Origin: JBAZWE01 sp041658605
GTDB lineage: Bacteria > Actinomycetota > Thermoleophilia > BMS3ABIN01
Direction: 5' to 3'
DNA length: 64,000 nucleotides
Assembly (NCBI GenBank): GCA_041658605.1
Contig: JBAZZU010000006.1
Span: 1-64,000 of the forward strand
Under the pieces are notes generated by a model, which saw only the letters and a list, made by a program, of their open reading frames with translations, ran no database searches and had not been told where the DNA came from. The translations under genes were made by a program, and so were the position numbers. Numbering within the stretch: position 1 is the first letter of the stretch; each line of letters opens with the position of its first letter. Shown one piece after another: positions 7,261 through 16,247 of this stretch.

Positions 7261-7815
7261 TTAGTCTGCTTCCCGGGCGACCTTCATGCTTCGCAGCTGC
7301 GATAGGACGCTTATTGCGTATGCGGCGCCCGATAGCAAAGACCCGGCGACGCCCGCCCAGAAGAGCCATATACCAACCTGTACGCCACCGGCCTCGATGC
7401 CGGCCATGGCCAGCACGATTGCAAGCATCAGGACTGCTGTATATGCCTTCCCGAAAAAAGAAACGCCAAGCCGCGCCCCGCGCGCCTCAGCTAACTTATA
7501 CCCAACAATCATGAAAATATCCCTGACAACGATCAGTATTACGCCAAAGAGAGGTAAAACCCCTGCAACCGTGAGGGCAAGGATTGTGCCACTGATGAAT
7601 ATCCTGTCGGCAAGCGGATCGAGTTTTTTCCCGAATTCCGTGACTGCGCCTGTCCTGCGAGCCAGCTGCCCGTCGAGAAAATCGGTCAGCGCGGCTATGA
7701 GGAATACGATGGTAGCTGCAGTGCTGGGACCCGGTTCCGGCCATAGGAGAAGGACGACGATAACCGGCACGGCCAATATGCGCAGAAGTGTCAAAGCATT
7801 GACGAAATAGGACAG
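7261..7815 (-). CDS. CDP-alcohol phosphatidyltransferase family membrane protein
   Basis: A small integral membrane enzyme with the family motif D-x2-D-G-x2-A-R-x8-G-x3-D-x3-D visible in DFLDGQLARRTG...FGKKLDPLAD, plus about five hydrophobic segments. It moves a phosphatidyl group from CDP-diacylglycerol to an alcohol such as glycerol-3-phosphate, inositol phosphate or diacylglycerol; pgsA proper is at 26322-26963, so this paralogue may use another acceptor. The first standard start is TTG at 7794, but a CTG at 7815 has GGAGG 5 nt upstream and gives (M)SYFVNALTLLRIL, which restores the NALTLLR segment common in the family. I therefore list the longer form, with the start uncertain. Confidence 0.82.
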   Translation of the reverse strand: MSYFVNALTLLRILAVPVIVVLLLWPEPGPSTAATIVFLIAALTDFLDGQLARRTGAVTEFGKKLDPLADRIFISGTILALTVAGVLPLFGVILIVVRDIFMIVGYKLAEARGARLGVSFFGKAYTAVLMLAIVLAMAGIEAGGVQVGIWLFWAGVAGSLLSGAAYAISVLSQLRSMKVAREAD

Positions 7816-8167
7816 GGTGGCCTCCAGTTATGTGCGGAAATTAGTCGCCATGCGGATTTTAATACGATATCACAAGGATGTTAGATTACGTATCCATGCA
7901 CGATGATTCAATCATGAGATATTGACTGGAATCGGTTGTGATTAGCGTAGGGATTTGTAAGACCCGGAGATCGGGGTCGGCTACTGGGATGTGGAAGCTC
8001 AGGAAAACACCGAAGGACTCAAGCAATCGAGCCTCCGGTAAACCCGGGGCGATTCATTCTCGAATTAAGAAATCTTCTTTCAGATACGGAATCAAATAAC
8101 CTTGGGACGAATTAATCGGGTTCCTGGATGAACTTCTTTCGCCCTAGGGTTTGAATAAGTCAAGAAT
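7816..8167. other. Intergenic stretch without a recognisable gene
   Basis: About 350 bp between the CDP-alcohol phosphotransferase start and tRNA-Pro. I see no ORF with a ribosome-binding site. It contains a short hairpin (7961-7978, 5-bp GC stem) and a 13-nt near-perfect palindrome (7903-7915) that could be operator-like. There is no clear terminator T-run behind the tRNA. Confidence 0.4.
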
Positions 8168-8244
<77 letters not shown>

Positions 8245-8420
8245 AATCAAGGGAGAGTATATCATATGGTCCCGACCACGAGTTTCGGGCTGCCGCTACA
8301 GCATCACACTGATTTTATGATGCCGAATACCGCCACTGTGGATCTTCAAGCTTGGCAAAACGGCCAGGGACTTTTTTATTCGTTGATACGGAATGTGCGG
8401 AGGGCTTCGCCTGAAGCGCG

Positions 8421-8852
8421 CTATTTACCGCTGCTGCCGAAGCCGCCGTCGCCACGGACAGATTCAGGGAGCTCCTGGACCGGTTCGAGCTCGACGTGTT
8501 CGACCGGCATGACGACCAGCTGGGCGATGCGATCACCAACGTTGATCTCGAAATCTTCATGCCCGGTGTTCTGCATGATGACGACGATCTCGCCGCGGTA
8601 GTTGCTGTCTATCAATCCGGGGGAGTTTGTGAGGGTTATCCCGTGTTTGGCGGCAAGCCCGGAGCGTGGCTGGACGAAGCCGGCGTAGCCCCTGGGGATG
8701 GCAACCGCTATGCCTGTCGGCACCAGTGCCCTCTCCCCCTCTCCCAGCGTCAGATTCTCTACGCTTGAGAGATCGAGGCCCGCGTCGCCGTCACCGTATG
8801 CGCAGCCAGGAAGTCTTGCTTCCGGATTGAGTATCTTCATCGGTACTTTCAT
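8421..8852 (-). CDS. dut: dUTP diphosphatase
   Basis: A 143-residue trimeric dUTPase that cleaves dUTP to dUMP and pyrophosphate, keeping uracil out of DNA and feeding dTMP synthesis. All five family motifs are present in order: DAGLDLSS, PRSGLAAKHG, GLIDSNYRGEI (with the catalytic Asp), RIAQLVV and the P-loop-like RGDGGFGSSG at the C-terminus. Length is normal. The start at 8852 gives MKVPMKILN; the second Met four codons on is also possible. It lies about 60 bp downstream of hflX on the same strand. Confidence 0.97.
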   Translation of the reverse strand: MKVPMKILNPEARLPGCAYGDGDAGLDLSSVENLTLGEGERALVPTGIAVAIPRGYAGFVQPRSGLAAKHGITLTNSPGLIDSNYRGEIVVIMQNTGHEDFEINVGDRIAQLVVMPVEHVELEPVQELPESVRGDGGFGSSGK

Positions 8853-8913
8853 GACGTCATTCTACCAGAGTTCAGTGCGCAGCCGTGCACTTGTACCACA
8901 TGGAAACCTCCAT

Positions 8914-10140
8914 TTAGCGACTGTATTTCTTGTAACGACCGGCGTTCTCCTTTGGCATGCGCGCTTTCACGATCACGCCTTCCTGGGTGTTTTCCAGCTC
9001 CACGTCGGCACCGATGCGATAGATCTCACCGATAGCGCGCCCGTCGCCATAGGGGAAGAAGAGTTCGACGCTGACCATTCGGGAATCGAAGAAATCCTTG
9101 ATGCGCCGTTTAAGCTCTTCGAGGCCATCGCCGTTCAGCGCCGATATCATGACCGCGTCCGGATATATACGCCTCAGAAATGATTCCTGGTCTGATTCGA
9201 GTCTGTCTGACTTGTTTAGCACCAGCAGCCTTGGGATCGTGGCGGCCTCGATCTCGTCAAGCACCTTGTCTACGGCGGCCGTCTTGAGCTCGAGTTCACC
9301 TTCAGGAATGCTTGCGTCGGCGACATGGACTATAAGGTGCGCCACGAGGGTTTCCTCGAGCGTCGAATGAAAAGCCTCGACCAGCTGATGAGGCAGTTTG
9401 CGGATAAAGCCCACCGTGTCCGTCAGAAGAAACGTCTGGCCTTCGAACTCGTAGGCGCGGGTAGTCGGATCAAGCGTCTCGAAAAGACGGTCGTTTACCG
9501 AAACTCCGCCCTTTGTGAGGGTATTCAGCAGGGTTGACTTGCCGGTGTTCGTATAGCCTGCAAGAGCTACGAGCGGCAGGCGCGACGCCAAGCGCGAGCG
9601 GCGCATGACTTCACGCGACGATGACACGTCCTTTAGGCGTAGCTTGAGGCTTGATATGCGGTTGCGGGCAACCCTCTGGTCAACCTCCAGCTTCGTCTCA
9701 CCGGGACCGCGGGTGCCGATGCCGCCGCCGAGACGTGAAAGCTCGATACCCTTGCCCCGCATGCGGGTAAAGTTGAATTCCAGCTGCGCCAGCTCGACCT
9801 GGAGCTTGCCTTCGGCCGAATGGGCATGCTGCGCGAAGATATCCAGGATCAGCGCCGTACGGTCGATGACGCGGACCCCCAGCTGATCTTCCATGTTCCT
9901 CTGCTGCGTGGGTGTGAGCTCGTCTTCAGCCACGACGACATCCGGATGCAGCCGGTCGATCTCCTGCTTTAACTCAGCCAGCTTCCCTTTGCCGAGGTAT
10001 GTATGCGGCACGGGATGGTCGAGGCGCTGAATCATCTGGCCTGTATATTCGGCGCCGGCTGTCGCGAGCAGTTCACGCAGCTCCGCAAGCGGCTCGAAAC
10101 CTTCCCCGCTGCGGGACGAGCCCGAAAGGACCGCTATCAA
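8914..10140 (-). CDS. hflX: Ribosome-associated GTPase HflX
   Basis: GTPase that binds the 50S subunit and rescues or splits stalled ribosomes. The N-terminal HflX domain is seen (TYLGKGKLAEL, DELTPTQQRNMEDQLGVRVIDRT). A helical linker with the glycine-rich RLGGGIGTRGPGETKLE follows, then the G domain with G1 GYTNTGKSTL, G3 DTVGFI and G4 NKSD, and a short C-terminal domain. The start is unclear. TTG at 10140 gives a slightly short N-terminus that begins inside the usual (E/K)xAYL(I/V)xV strand. The frame stays open upstream to a CTG at 10167 with AAGGG 5 nt ahead, giving (M)IKSAEKAYLIAVL. That upstream part overlaps a repeat-like hairpin (10172-10192). Confidence 0.95.
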   Translation of the reverse strand: MIAVLSGSSRSGEGFEPLAELRELLATAGAEYTGQMIQRLDHPVPHTYLGKGKLAELKQEIDRLHPDVVVAEDELTPTQQRNMEDQLGVRVIDRTALILDIFAQHAHSAEGKLQVELAQLEFNFTRMRGKGIELSRLGGGIGTRGPGETKLEVDQRVARNRISSLKLRLKDVSSSREVMRRSRLASRLPLVALAGYTNTGKSTLLNTLTKGGVSVNDRLFETLDPTTRAYEFEGQTFLLTDTVGFIRKLPHQLVEAFHSTLEETLVAHLIVHVADASIPEGELELKTAAVDKVLDEIEAATIPRLLVLNKSDRLESDQESFLRRIYPDAVMISALNGDGLEELKRRIKDFFDSRMVSVELFFPYGDGRAIGEIYRIGADVELENTQEGVIVKARMPKENAGRYKKYSR

Positions 10141-10271
10141 GTAGGCTTTTTCAGCGCTTTTTATCAGAAAGACCCTTCGCTTCGCTCAGGGTGACGGTTA
10201 AACGATCTCCATGATGCGATTCCACGCGTTAAGCAGTGCTTGGGATCAGCCGCGGGAAATCTCCGCAATGG

Positions 10272-11429
10272 TCAAAGGTTATCCTTTATCCGGTCCAGGG
10301 CTTCCTTGATCCGCTCGTCCGGCGCGGTCAGCGAGATGCGCACAAAACCCTCACCGCTTGGTCCGTAACCTGAACCTGGAGGCACCACGACCGCGCATTT
10401 CTCCAGGACCATCTCGGCGAATGAAGCGGAAGTATAGCCATCGGGGACGGGGATCCAGATGTAGATCGTTCCCTTCGGCGGCGTGACATCGATCCCTATT
10501 TCCCTCAATGTGCCCACGACCAGGTCACGCCGGCGCTGATAGATTGCGCACATGTCGCTGACGCACTGCTGCGGGCCCGTCATCGCCGTGACGGACGTGC
10601 GCTGCAGCGCCTGGAACATGCCGGAGTCCATGTTGGTCTTGAGCCGCCAGAGAGCCTCGATTATCTCGGCGTTGCCGACGGCGGCGCCCACTCTCCAGCC
10701 GGTCATGTTGTAGGTCTTGGAAAGTGAGTAGAACTCGATGCCCACATCCTTGGCGCCGGGAGTCTGAAGGAAGCTCGGAGCGACATAGCCGTCGAAAGTA
10801 ATTTCTGAATACGCGTTGTCATGGATGATGGCTATATCGTTTTTGCGGCCGAAGTCAGTGAGACGCTCGAAGAAATCGTCCTCGATGACAGCGCCGGTGG
10901 GATTGTTCGGATAATTCACGAACAGCATCCTTGCACGCTCGAGTGTCGATGCGTCGATAGCGTCCAGGTCAGGCTGGAAATTCAGCTCCGGCTTAAGCGG
11001 CAGGGACACTGCCGTTCCGCCGGCAAGAATCGGGCCGCCGGCATATACGGGATAGCCGGGATCCGCGGCCAGGCAGACGTCGCCCTCGTCGAGAAAATTG
11101 AAACAGATATGGGCGATGCCTTCCTTGGCGCCCAGCAGGGGCATGACCTCAGTCTCCGGGTCCAGGTCGACGCCGAAACGTTTTTTGTAAAAAGTAGCTA
11201 CAGCCTCGCGAAATTCGTCCAGACCCCTGTTATTGGGATACTGGTGGTTGGCGGGGTCGGCGACCTGGCGCTGCATCTCCTCGACTATATGCGCCGGCGT
11301 CGGGGTGTCGGGATCGCCGATGCCCAAACTTATGACATCGATTCCCTGTTTTCTTTTTTCCGAGACCTTCCTTTCGATCTCGGCAAACAGATATGGCGGC
11401 AGGCCGTCCATGCGGCGCGAGAACCTCAT
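10272..11429 (-). CDS. dapL: LL-diaminopimelate aminotransferase
   Basis: PLP-dependent fold-type I aminotransferase, 385 residues. Visible landmarks are SLGIGDPDTPTPAHI, NYPNNPTGAV, the pyridoxal-lysine segment EFYSLSKTYNMTGWRVG and the substrate arginine segment EGFVRISLT. The annotation as DapL (tetrahydrodipicolinate to LL-2,6-diaminopimelate in one step) rests on the match to the DapL subgroup and on dapF ending 3 bp upstream; dapA and dapB are at 38-40 kb and no dapD, dapC or dapE is in the window. A general aspartate-type aminotransferase remains a weaker alternative. It is cotranscribed with dapF and miaA. Confidence 0.9.
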   Translation of the reverse strand: MRFSRRMDGLPPYLFAEIERKVSEKRKQGIDVISLGIGDPDTPTPAHIVEEMQRQVADPANHQYPNNRGLDEFREAVATFYKKRFGVDLDPETEVMPLLGAKEGIAHICFNFLDEGDVCLAADPGYPVYAGGPILAGGTAVSLPLKPELNFQPDLDAIDASTLERARMLFVNYPNNPTGAVIEDDFFERLTDFGRKNDIAIIHDNAYSEITFDGYVAPSFLQTPGAKDVGIEFYSLSKTYNMTGWRVGAAVGNAEIIEALWRLKTNMDSGMFQALQRTSVTAMTGPQQCVSDMCAIYQRRRDLVVGTLREIGIDVTPPKGTIYIWIPVPDGYTSASFAEMVLEKCAVVVPPGSGYGPSGEGFVRISLTAPDERIKEALDRIKDNL

Positions 11430-11432
11430 CTT

Positions 11433-12299
11433 TCAAAGCTCCTTGATTTGTTTGATAAATTCATCAGATATGGTGCCGGAATAAACCTCTTCGGCCGGCC
11501 CGGTCATGATAACGTTCATCTTCAGATCGACCTCGATCAGCAGGTTTCCGCCGGGAAGGTTCACCGTTATCGGGCTCTTGACGCCACGTGTACGCCAGGC
11601 CGCCACTCCGACGGCGCAGGCTCCCGTACCGCAGGCGTTGGTCTCCCCCACCCCGCGCTCCCAGACCCTCATCTCGACCTCCGAAGGGCCGGTGACCTTC
11701 ATAAACTCGACGTTGGTGCGGTTGGGAAAAAGTTCGTGGCGCTCGATGGCCGGACCGATCATCCAGAGGCTTAAGTCTTCAAGGTCATCCGTCTCGATAA
11801 CGCAGTGCGGGTTACCCATGTCGACGTAGGTAAACTCAAATTCCTCACCCATGACCGTCAGCTTCTGCCCCAGCGCCTCGCTCTCCGCGGAGATACCCTC
11901 GAAACCGACGATGCCGCTGCCGCCGAGGCGGGCTGTACCCATGTCGACCCTGACCTGTCCGTCGGGCAGCAGGACGGGCGCGATAATTCCCGCATCCGTT
12001 TCGACTGAGATTAGTGAATCTGTGACATAACCGCGATTGCCGAGATAGCGCGCCAGCATGCGGATGCCGTTGCCGCACATCTCCGCCCTGCTGCCGTCGG
12101 GATTATAGATATCCAGCCTAAAGCCGGCCGATTCAGTGCCGCTCCAGAGAAGGACGCCATCTGAGCCGATACCAAAATGGCGGTCGCATATCAACGACGC
12201 CCTCGGGCCGGTCATCTCAAAATCAAGGTCAGTGACGGCGAAGATCACATAGTCGTTACCCAGACCCTGCCACTTGGAAAATTCTGTTTTGGATTCCAT
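11433..12299 (-). CDS. dapF: Diaminopimelate epimerase
   Basis: PLP-independent racemase converting LL- to meso-diaminopimelate for lysine and peptidoglycan. The two catalytic cysteines are in the expected contexts: AEMCGNGIRMLARYL and TNACGTGACAVGVA. The N-terminal FSKWQGLGNDYVIF motif and 288-residue length are typical. The gene sits 9 bp behind miaA and 3 bp ahead of dapL, so all three form a tight operon; miaA-dapF order is common in actinobacteria and firmicutes. Confidence 0.97.
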   Translation of the reverse strand: MESKTEFSKWQGLGNDYVIFAVTDLDFEMTGPRASLICDRHFGIGSDGVLLWSGTESAGFRLDIYNPDGSRAEMCGNGIRMLARYLGNRGYVTDSLISVETDAGIIAPVLLPDGQVRVDMGTARLGGSGIVGFEGISAESEALGQKLTVMGEEFEFTYVDMGNPHCVIETDDLEDLSLWMIGPAIERHELFPNRTNVEFMKVTGPSEVEMRVWERGVGETNACGTGACAVGVAAWRTRGVKSPITVNLPGGNLLIEVDLKMNVIMTGPAEEVYSGTISDEFIKQIKEL

Positions 12300-12308
12300 G
12301 AAAAGTTA

Positions 12309-13271
12309 TTACCCGTCAGTTTGTGGTTTTTGCCGATGGGACCTGATAAGTCCTTCGATCTCCCCGGCGACCGCGGACGCCGAACGTCCGGCCAAGTCGA
12401 TTCTAACAATATCAGGCATCTTTCGCATCCAGGTCAGCTGCCGCTTGGCGTAACGCCTGCTCTTCTGTTTTATCGAGGCGGCGGCTTCCTCAAGGCTTGC
12501 GCGGCCATCCAGATATTCACAGATATCCTTAAAGCCGATTGCCTGAGAGACGGTCCTCGAGACCGTCATGCCTCGCGCCTTTTTCACTTCTTCGATCACT
12601 CCGCCCGCCAGCATGCCGTCTACGCGCTCATCGATCCTTCTGTATAGTTCGTCGCGAGATTCCTGGAGACCGATGGAAAGGACGCTGTACGGAGAATCGG
12701 ATGACCAGAGCCTGTCCCGCTCAAGAGACCCGGCAGCCCCATTTCCCTCAGCCGCTTCAAGTGCCCGCACAAGACGGCGGTGGTTCCTGCTGTCGACCGC
12801 GGCCGCCGCTTGCGGATCAAGCATATTCAGATGAGCCAGCGCCACCGCGGTGCCCTGCTCTTCGATAAGCTCTTCCCATCTGACGCGTCCCGCTACGTCA
12901 CCCTTGCCTGCGAAACTGAAACCGCCAAGCAGGGCGCGGATGTACAGTCCGGTTCCGCCAACAACCAGTGGCAATTTCTTCCTGGCGTGGATATCACGGA
13001 TGACCCCGGCGGCTTCCCGCGCATAGCGACCGGCACTGTATTCCTGGTCGAGCGGGATGATTCCCACGAGGTGATGAGGAACGGCCTCGATCAGATCCGC
13101 GTCCGGCTGGTCCGTAAGGATGGGCAGTCCCGCGTACAGCTGCATCGAATCGGCCGAGATTATCTCCCCGTCCAGGGCCTGCGCCACATCCACGGCTATG
13201 CGGCTCTTACCGACCGCGGTCGGACCGAAGATCGAGACGATGAAAATCCTGTTGTGAGAAACGCTGTCCAT
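12309..13271 (-). CDS. miaA: tRNA dimethylallyltransferase
   Basis: Transfers a dimethylallyl group from DMAPP to N6 of A37 in tRNAs reading UNN codons. The P-loop FGPTAVGKSRIA, the ISADSMQLYAGLPI segment, HHLVGI and VVGGTGLYIRALL are family hallmarks. The C-terminal QTKSRRYAKRQLTW-like tail is seen as IKQKSRRYAKRQLTWMRK. Length (320) is normal. Its product is the substrate of MiaB, encoded 1.6 kb upstream on the same strand. The ORF start at 13271 gives MDSVSHNRIFIVSIFGPTAVG, a plausible short leader before the P-loop. Confidence 0.96.
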   Translation of the reverse strand: MDSVSHNRIFIVSIFGPTAVGKSRIAVDVAQALDGEIISADSMQLYAGLPILTDQPDADLIEAVPHHLVGIIPLDQEYSAGRYAREAAGVIRDIHARKKLPLVVGGTGLYIRALLGGFSFAGKGDVAGRVRWEELIEEQGTAVALAHLNMLDPQAAAAVDSRNHRRLVRALEAAEGNGAAGSLERDRLWSSDSPYSVLSIGLQESRDELYRRIDERVDGMLAGGVIEEVKKARGMTVSRTVSQAIGFKDICEYLDGRASLEEAAASIKQKSRRYAKRQLTWMRKMPDIVRIDLAGRSASAVAGEIEGLIRSHRQKPQTDG

Positions 13272-13327
13272 GGTTATTTCTGGTGGTTTTGTAAGTCCGG
13301 CCTGTTAGATTAAAGCATGAAAACAGA

Positions 13328-13353
13328 CAGAGACGCACGATATGGCGTCTCTG
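13328..13353 (-). terminator. Hairpin terminator behind the AMMECR1 gene
   Basis: A perfect 9-bp GC-rich stem (13328-13336 with 13345-13353, loop of 8) is followed on the minus strand by TCTGTTTT. It lies 27 bp past the AMMECR1 stop and separates that pair from miaA. Confidence 0.65.
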
Positions 13354-13379
13354 CGGGATAATGCACTTGTCCGGAACGA

Positions 13380-13919
13380 CTATCCGCTTGCCGGTTTCCA
13401 GCTCTCATCGAAGCGTGTTACCTTGAACCGCTGCAGCGCGAACTCGTCTTCCGGGTTGATCCCGGCCTTCTGGCAGGCGATGCCGATCTGATCATGGATG
13501 CTGTCGACACCTTCGAGGTCGGGAAGCAGGACACCCCTGCGGTAATCACAACTGACGATCACGCCATACAGCTTGCAGTCCAGCTGGTCCGGCGTCTGGA
13601 CCGGCTCGGGAACGCTCAGCACATCCACGCTGAACTGAAGGTCGTCCAGTTCTTCCTCGATGACCGCGTTAAAGCGCGGGTCCCCAAAAGCCGCCGATTG
13701 TGCGTTCTTGATAATCTCCTGGCCCAGGTTCGGCTCCGCCGGTTCCAGCGTGCCGATGCATCCCCTCAGTTCGCCCTTCTTCTTTATGCTGACGAAACAC
13801 GCGTAACGGAGCTTGTAGAATTCATCGTCGGGAGGCTCCGGCAGATGGCTGAACCTCAATGCCGCAATAACTACTTCTCTGGCGAACGACGCAGGGCTAG
13901 TCCCGGGTGTGATTGTCAT
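13380..13919 (-). CDS. AMMECR1-domain protein
   Basis: A 179-residue single-domain protein with the AMMECR1 signature: CFVSIKKKGELRGCIGTLEP (the LRGCIG motif), then AFGDPRF and SCDYRRGVLLPDLEGVDS. Its biochemical role is unknown. In many anaerobes and archaea it is encoded with a MEMO-family protein and a radical SAM enzyme (the AmmeMemoRadiSam system). Here the MEMO gene is directly upstream, 42 bp away, but no radical SAM partner other than MiaB lies nearby. A terminator follows at 13328-13353. Confidence 0.9.
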   Translation of the reverse strand: MTITPGTSPASFAREVVIAALRFSHLPEPPDDEFYKLRYACFVSIKKKGELRGCIGTLEPAEPNLGQEIIKNAQSAAFGDPRFNAVIEEELDDLQFSVDVLSVPEPVQTPDQLDCKLYGVIVSCDYRRGVLLPDLEGVDSIHDQIGIACQKAGINPEDEFALQRFKVTRFDESWKPASG

Positions 13920-13961
13920 GATCCCATCCTCTTCAAATCAATAATGAAAAAAATGAATATG

Positions 13962-14780
13962 TCAGCTTATTATTACACCCGCATAGCCGACTACCTGCGA
14001 ATAGTCGCCGGTCACATCTCCGGATGTCTGGTACTTCTGCAGCCTGGCTTCGCTGGCGCCGAGCTTTAAGGTGGCGTACAGCATGGCCGCGGCCGGAGCG
14101 GCGCCGCACATGGAAATCTGGTTCTTATGGACCGTGTCGAGAAGGCCATCGGGGTCAAGCGCCAGCACCCTTTCCAGGGCGAGGTTGTCCTTCTCCTGGG
14201 CGACCGCCTGGCTTTCATAATGAGTCATGTCTGAACTTGCCACTATCAGCGTTTTTTTTCCTCTACCCTTGAGTGCCGTGGCGATAGCCTCGCCGACATC
14301 GCGACAGGAATCGGCGCTCGTGAGCATGAGGCTTATGGGAACGAAATTCACGTTGCCGACCATGTATTGCAGGAAAGGGATCTGTACCTCGATCGAGTGC
14401 TCGAAGACATGTGCGGACTCATCCGCGGCCAGCGTGGTGCTGTTTTCAAGTATCGATTTCGCCAGGTCGCTGTCTATGTACGCCTCTCCCCCGGGCAGAT
14501 TCCAGATGCCCGCCGTCATTATCGACGCCACCGGGCCGAGGCCGGTATGATTGGGTCCCAGGATTATGAATGTATCGGGAAGCTCGACCGCGCCGTAGAC
14601 CTCTCCGGCAACAGGCCCTGAATAGATGTAACCCGCGTGGGGAACGATCACGCCCAGCGCGCTCCGCGCCGGACCATGGCCGATCATATTCTTGATTGCC
14701 CGCTCCAGCTCGTCACGTTTGCCGGGATAGAACTGACCGGCAACCGCCGCATTCCGTACCGGTGAATTCAAAGTATCCAT
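13962..14780 (-). CDS. MEMO-family protein
   Basis: A 272-residue MEMO1-like protein, related in fold to class III extradiol dioxygenases. The metal-site histidines appear in VPHAGYIYSG and in LGPNHTGLG, with further conserved text at HSIEVQIPFLQYM, VASSDMTHYE and CGAAPAAAMLY. It starts with SPVRNAAVAGQFYPGK, typical of AmmeMemoRadiSam protein B. The substrate is not known; some relatives bind copper or iron. It is transcribed ahead of the AMMECR1 gene and probably works with it. The start at 14780 has a moderate AGGAGG-like site upstream (CTTAAGGAGGCGGCAG). Confidence 0.9.
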   Translation of the reverse strand: MDTLNSPVRNAAVAGQFYPGKRDELERAIKNMIGHGPARSALGVIVPHAGYIYSGPVAGEVYGAVELPDTFIILGPNHTGLGPVASIMTAGIWNLPGGEAYIDSDLAKSILENSTTLAADESAHVFEHSIEVQIPFLQYMVGNVNFVPISLMLTSADSCRDVGEAIATALKGRGKKTLIVASSDMTHYESQAVAQEKDNLALERVLALDPDGLLDTVHKNQISMCGAAPAAAMLYATLKLGASEARLQKYQTSGDVTGDYSQVVGYAGVIIS

Positions 14781-14897
14781 GTCTGCCGCCTCCTTAAGTC
14801 AGACAAGCGTTTTCATGAATGTTCCCCAAAAGAGCAATTACCAATCGATTGGCTGCGAATGGCGTGGTGCGACCTTTCCTGACGGCCTGCAATGAAG

Positions 14898-16247
14898 TTA
14901 CCGCTGCCCGTCCGCGTCAACCTGCACGCCCATCAACGTTGTGAAGGAAGCCGACCTTATCTCGACGGAAACGACCGTCCCGGCCGGTTCAAGATTCTCG
15001 ACTGGTTCGAGGGGCATGAAATTGACGATCTTGTTGCCTGAAGTGCGTCCGCGCAAAAGGCCGCCTCCATGCCTGCTGCGTCCCTCGATCATGACGTCCA
15101 GCCTGCTTCCGACCAATGCCTCGTTCTTTTCAGCGGCGATTCCCTGAACCAGCGCCAGAAGTTCCTTCATCCTGCGTTTGACGGTCTTCCCTGGAACGAG
15201 CCCGGGTAATTCAGCTGCCTCGGTGCCCGGCCTTGATGAAAAAAGGAAGGTGAAGGCGCCGTCGAAGCGGCATCTTGCCGCCAGTTTCATGGTCATATGA
15301 AAATCGTCTTCCTTCTCGCCGGGAAAGCCTATGATGATGTCGGTCGTCAGGGCGACATCGGGCACTTGAGAATAAAGATTCTTGACAAGCTCCAGATAAT
15401 GTTCACGTGTATAGCCCCGCTTCATGCGTGTGAGGATGCGGTTAGAGCCCGACTGGGCAGGCAGATGAAGATGTTTGCATACCTTAGGAAAGTCGCGCAT
15501 GGCTGCAATCAAATCCTCGCCCAGATCTTTAGGGTGAGATGTGGTGAAACGAATGCGCTTGAGGTCGGCGATTTCATTGAGCGATGAGAGCAGCCCGGAA
15601 AAATTATCCCTGGCGCCGGCGGGCGCGTTCAGATCCAGGCCGTATGCATTTACATTCTGACCGAGAAGTGTTATTTCAACCACGCCGTCATCGACAAGGC
15701 TTTTTACCTCTTCTACTATCTGCGGCGAAGGCCGGCTTCTTTCAGGGCCCCTCACCATCGGGACCACGCAGTAGCTGCAGAAGTTTGTGCAGCCGGTCAT
15801 GACCTGCACCCAGGCGCGGCTCTGGTTAAGTCTGCGTGAGGGCAGCGAGGCACTGGGCATGGGGTTATCATCAAACGACCAGGCGGGGCCGGAACCACTC
15901 GCAACAGCTTCGATCAGGGCGGGCAGCTCACCGATGTTCTGCGGGCCGAAGGCTATATCGAGGAACGGCAGGTCGCTGAAGATCCTTGTCTGAAGATTCT
16001 GCGCAAAGCAGCCGCCCAGCGCGATTATCCGATCGGGGCGTTCCTTTTTGAGCCGCCGCGCCTCCCCCAGACGCCCCAGCAACCGGCTGTCTGCGGTCTC
16101 GCGGACGGAGCAGGTGTTGAAAACGAGGAGGTCGGCCTCTTCGGGGTCGCCTGTCTGCAGCCAGCTGCTTTCTTCCAGCACACCGCGGATGCGCTCCGAG
16201 TCGTGCTCGTTCATCTGACAGCCGAATGTGGTGAGGTGGTAGTACAT
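14898..16247 (-). CDS. miaB: tRNA-2-methylthio-N6-dimethylallyladenosine synthase
   Basis: Radical SAM methylthiotransferase acting on the i6A37 made by MiaA. The UPF0004 cysteines are in TFGCQMNEHDS, FNTCSVRE and LGGCFAQN. The radical SAM cluster is MTGCTNFCSYCVVPMVRG (CxxxCxxC). A C-terminal TRAM domain covers about residues 375-445. The start matches the family (MYYHLTTFGCQMN). Length is normal at 449. Both the auxiliary and SAM clusters are oxygen-sensitive but the enzyme occurs in aerobes too. It stands alone between two gaps of over 100 bp. Confidence 0.96.
   Translation of the reverse strand: MYYHLTTFGCQMNEHDSERIRGVLEESSWLQTGDPEEADLLVFNTCSVRETADSRLLGRLGEARRLKKERPDRIIALGGCFAQNLQTRIFSDLPFLDIAFGPQNIGELPALIEAVASGSGPAWSFDDNPMPSASLPSRRLNQSRAWVQVMTGCTNFCSYCVVPMVRGPERSRPSPQIVEEVKSLVDDGVVEITLLGQNVNAYGLDLNAPAGARDNFSGLLSSLNEIADLKRIRFTTSHPKDLGEDLIAAMRDFPKVCKHLHLPAQSGSNRILTRMKRGYTREHYLELVKNLYSQVPDVALTTDIIIGFPGEKEDDFHMTMKLAARCRFDGAFTFLFSSRPGTEAAELPGLVPGKTVKRRMKELLALVQGIAAEKNEALVGSRLDVMIEGRSRHGGGLLRGRTSGNKIVNFMPLEPVENLEPAGTVVSVEIRSASFTTLMGVQVDADGQR

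Noticed and set aside
8245..8420. Possible plus-strand terminator (TGGC/GGCCA followed by TTTTTT near 8371)
   Set aside because: The stem is only 4 bp and no plus-strand gene precedes it.
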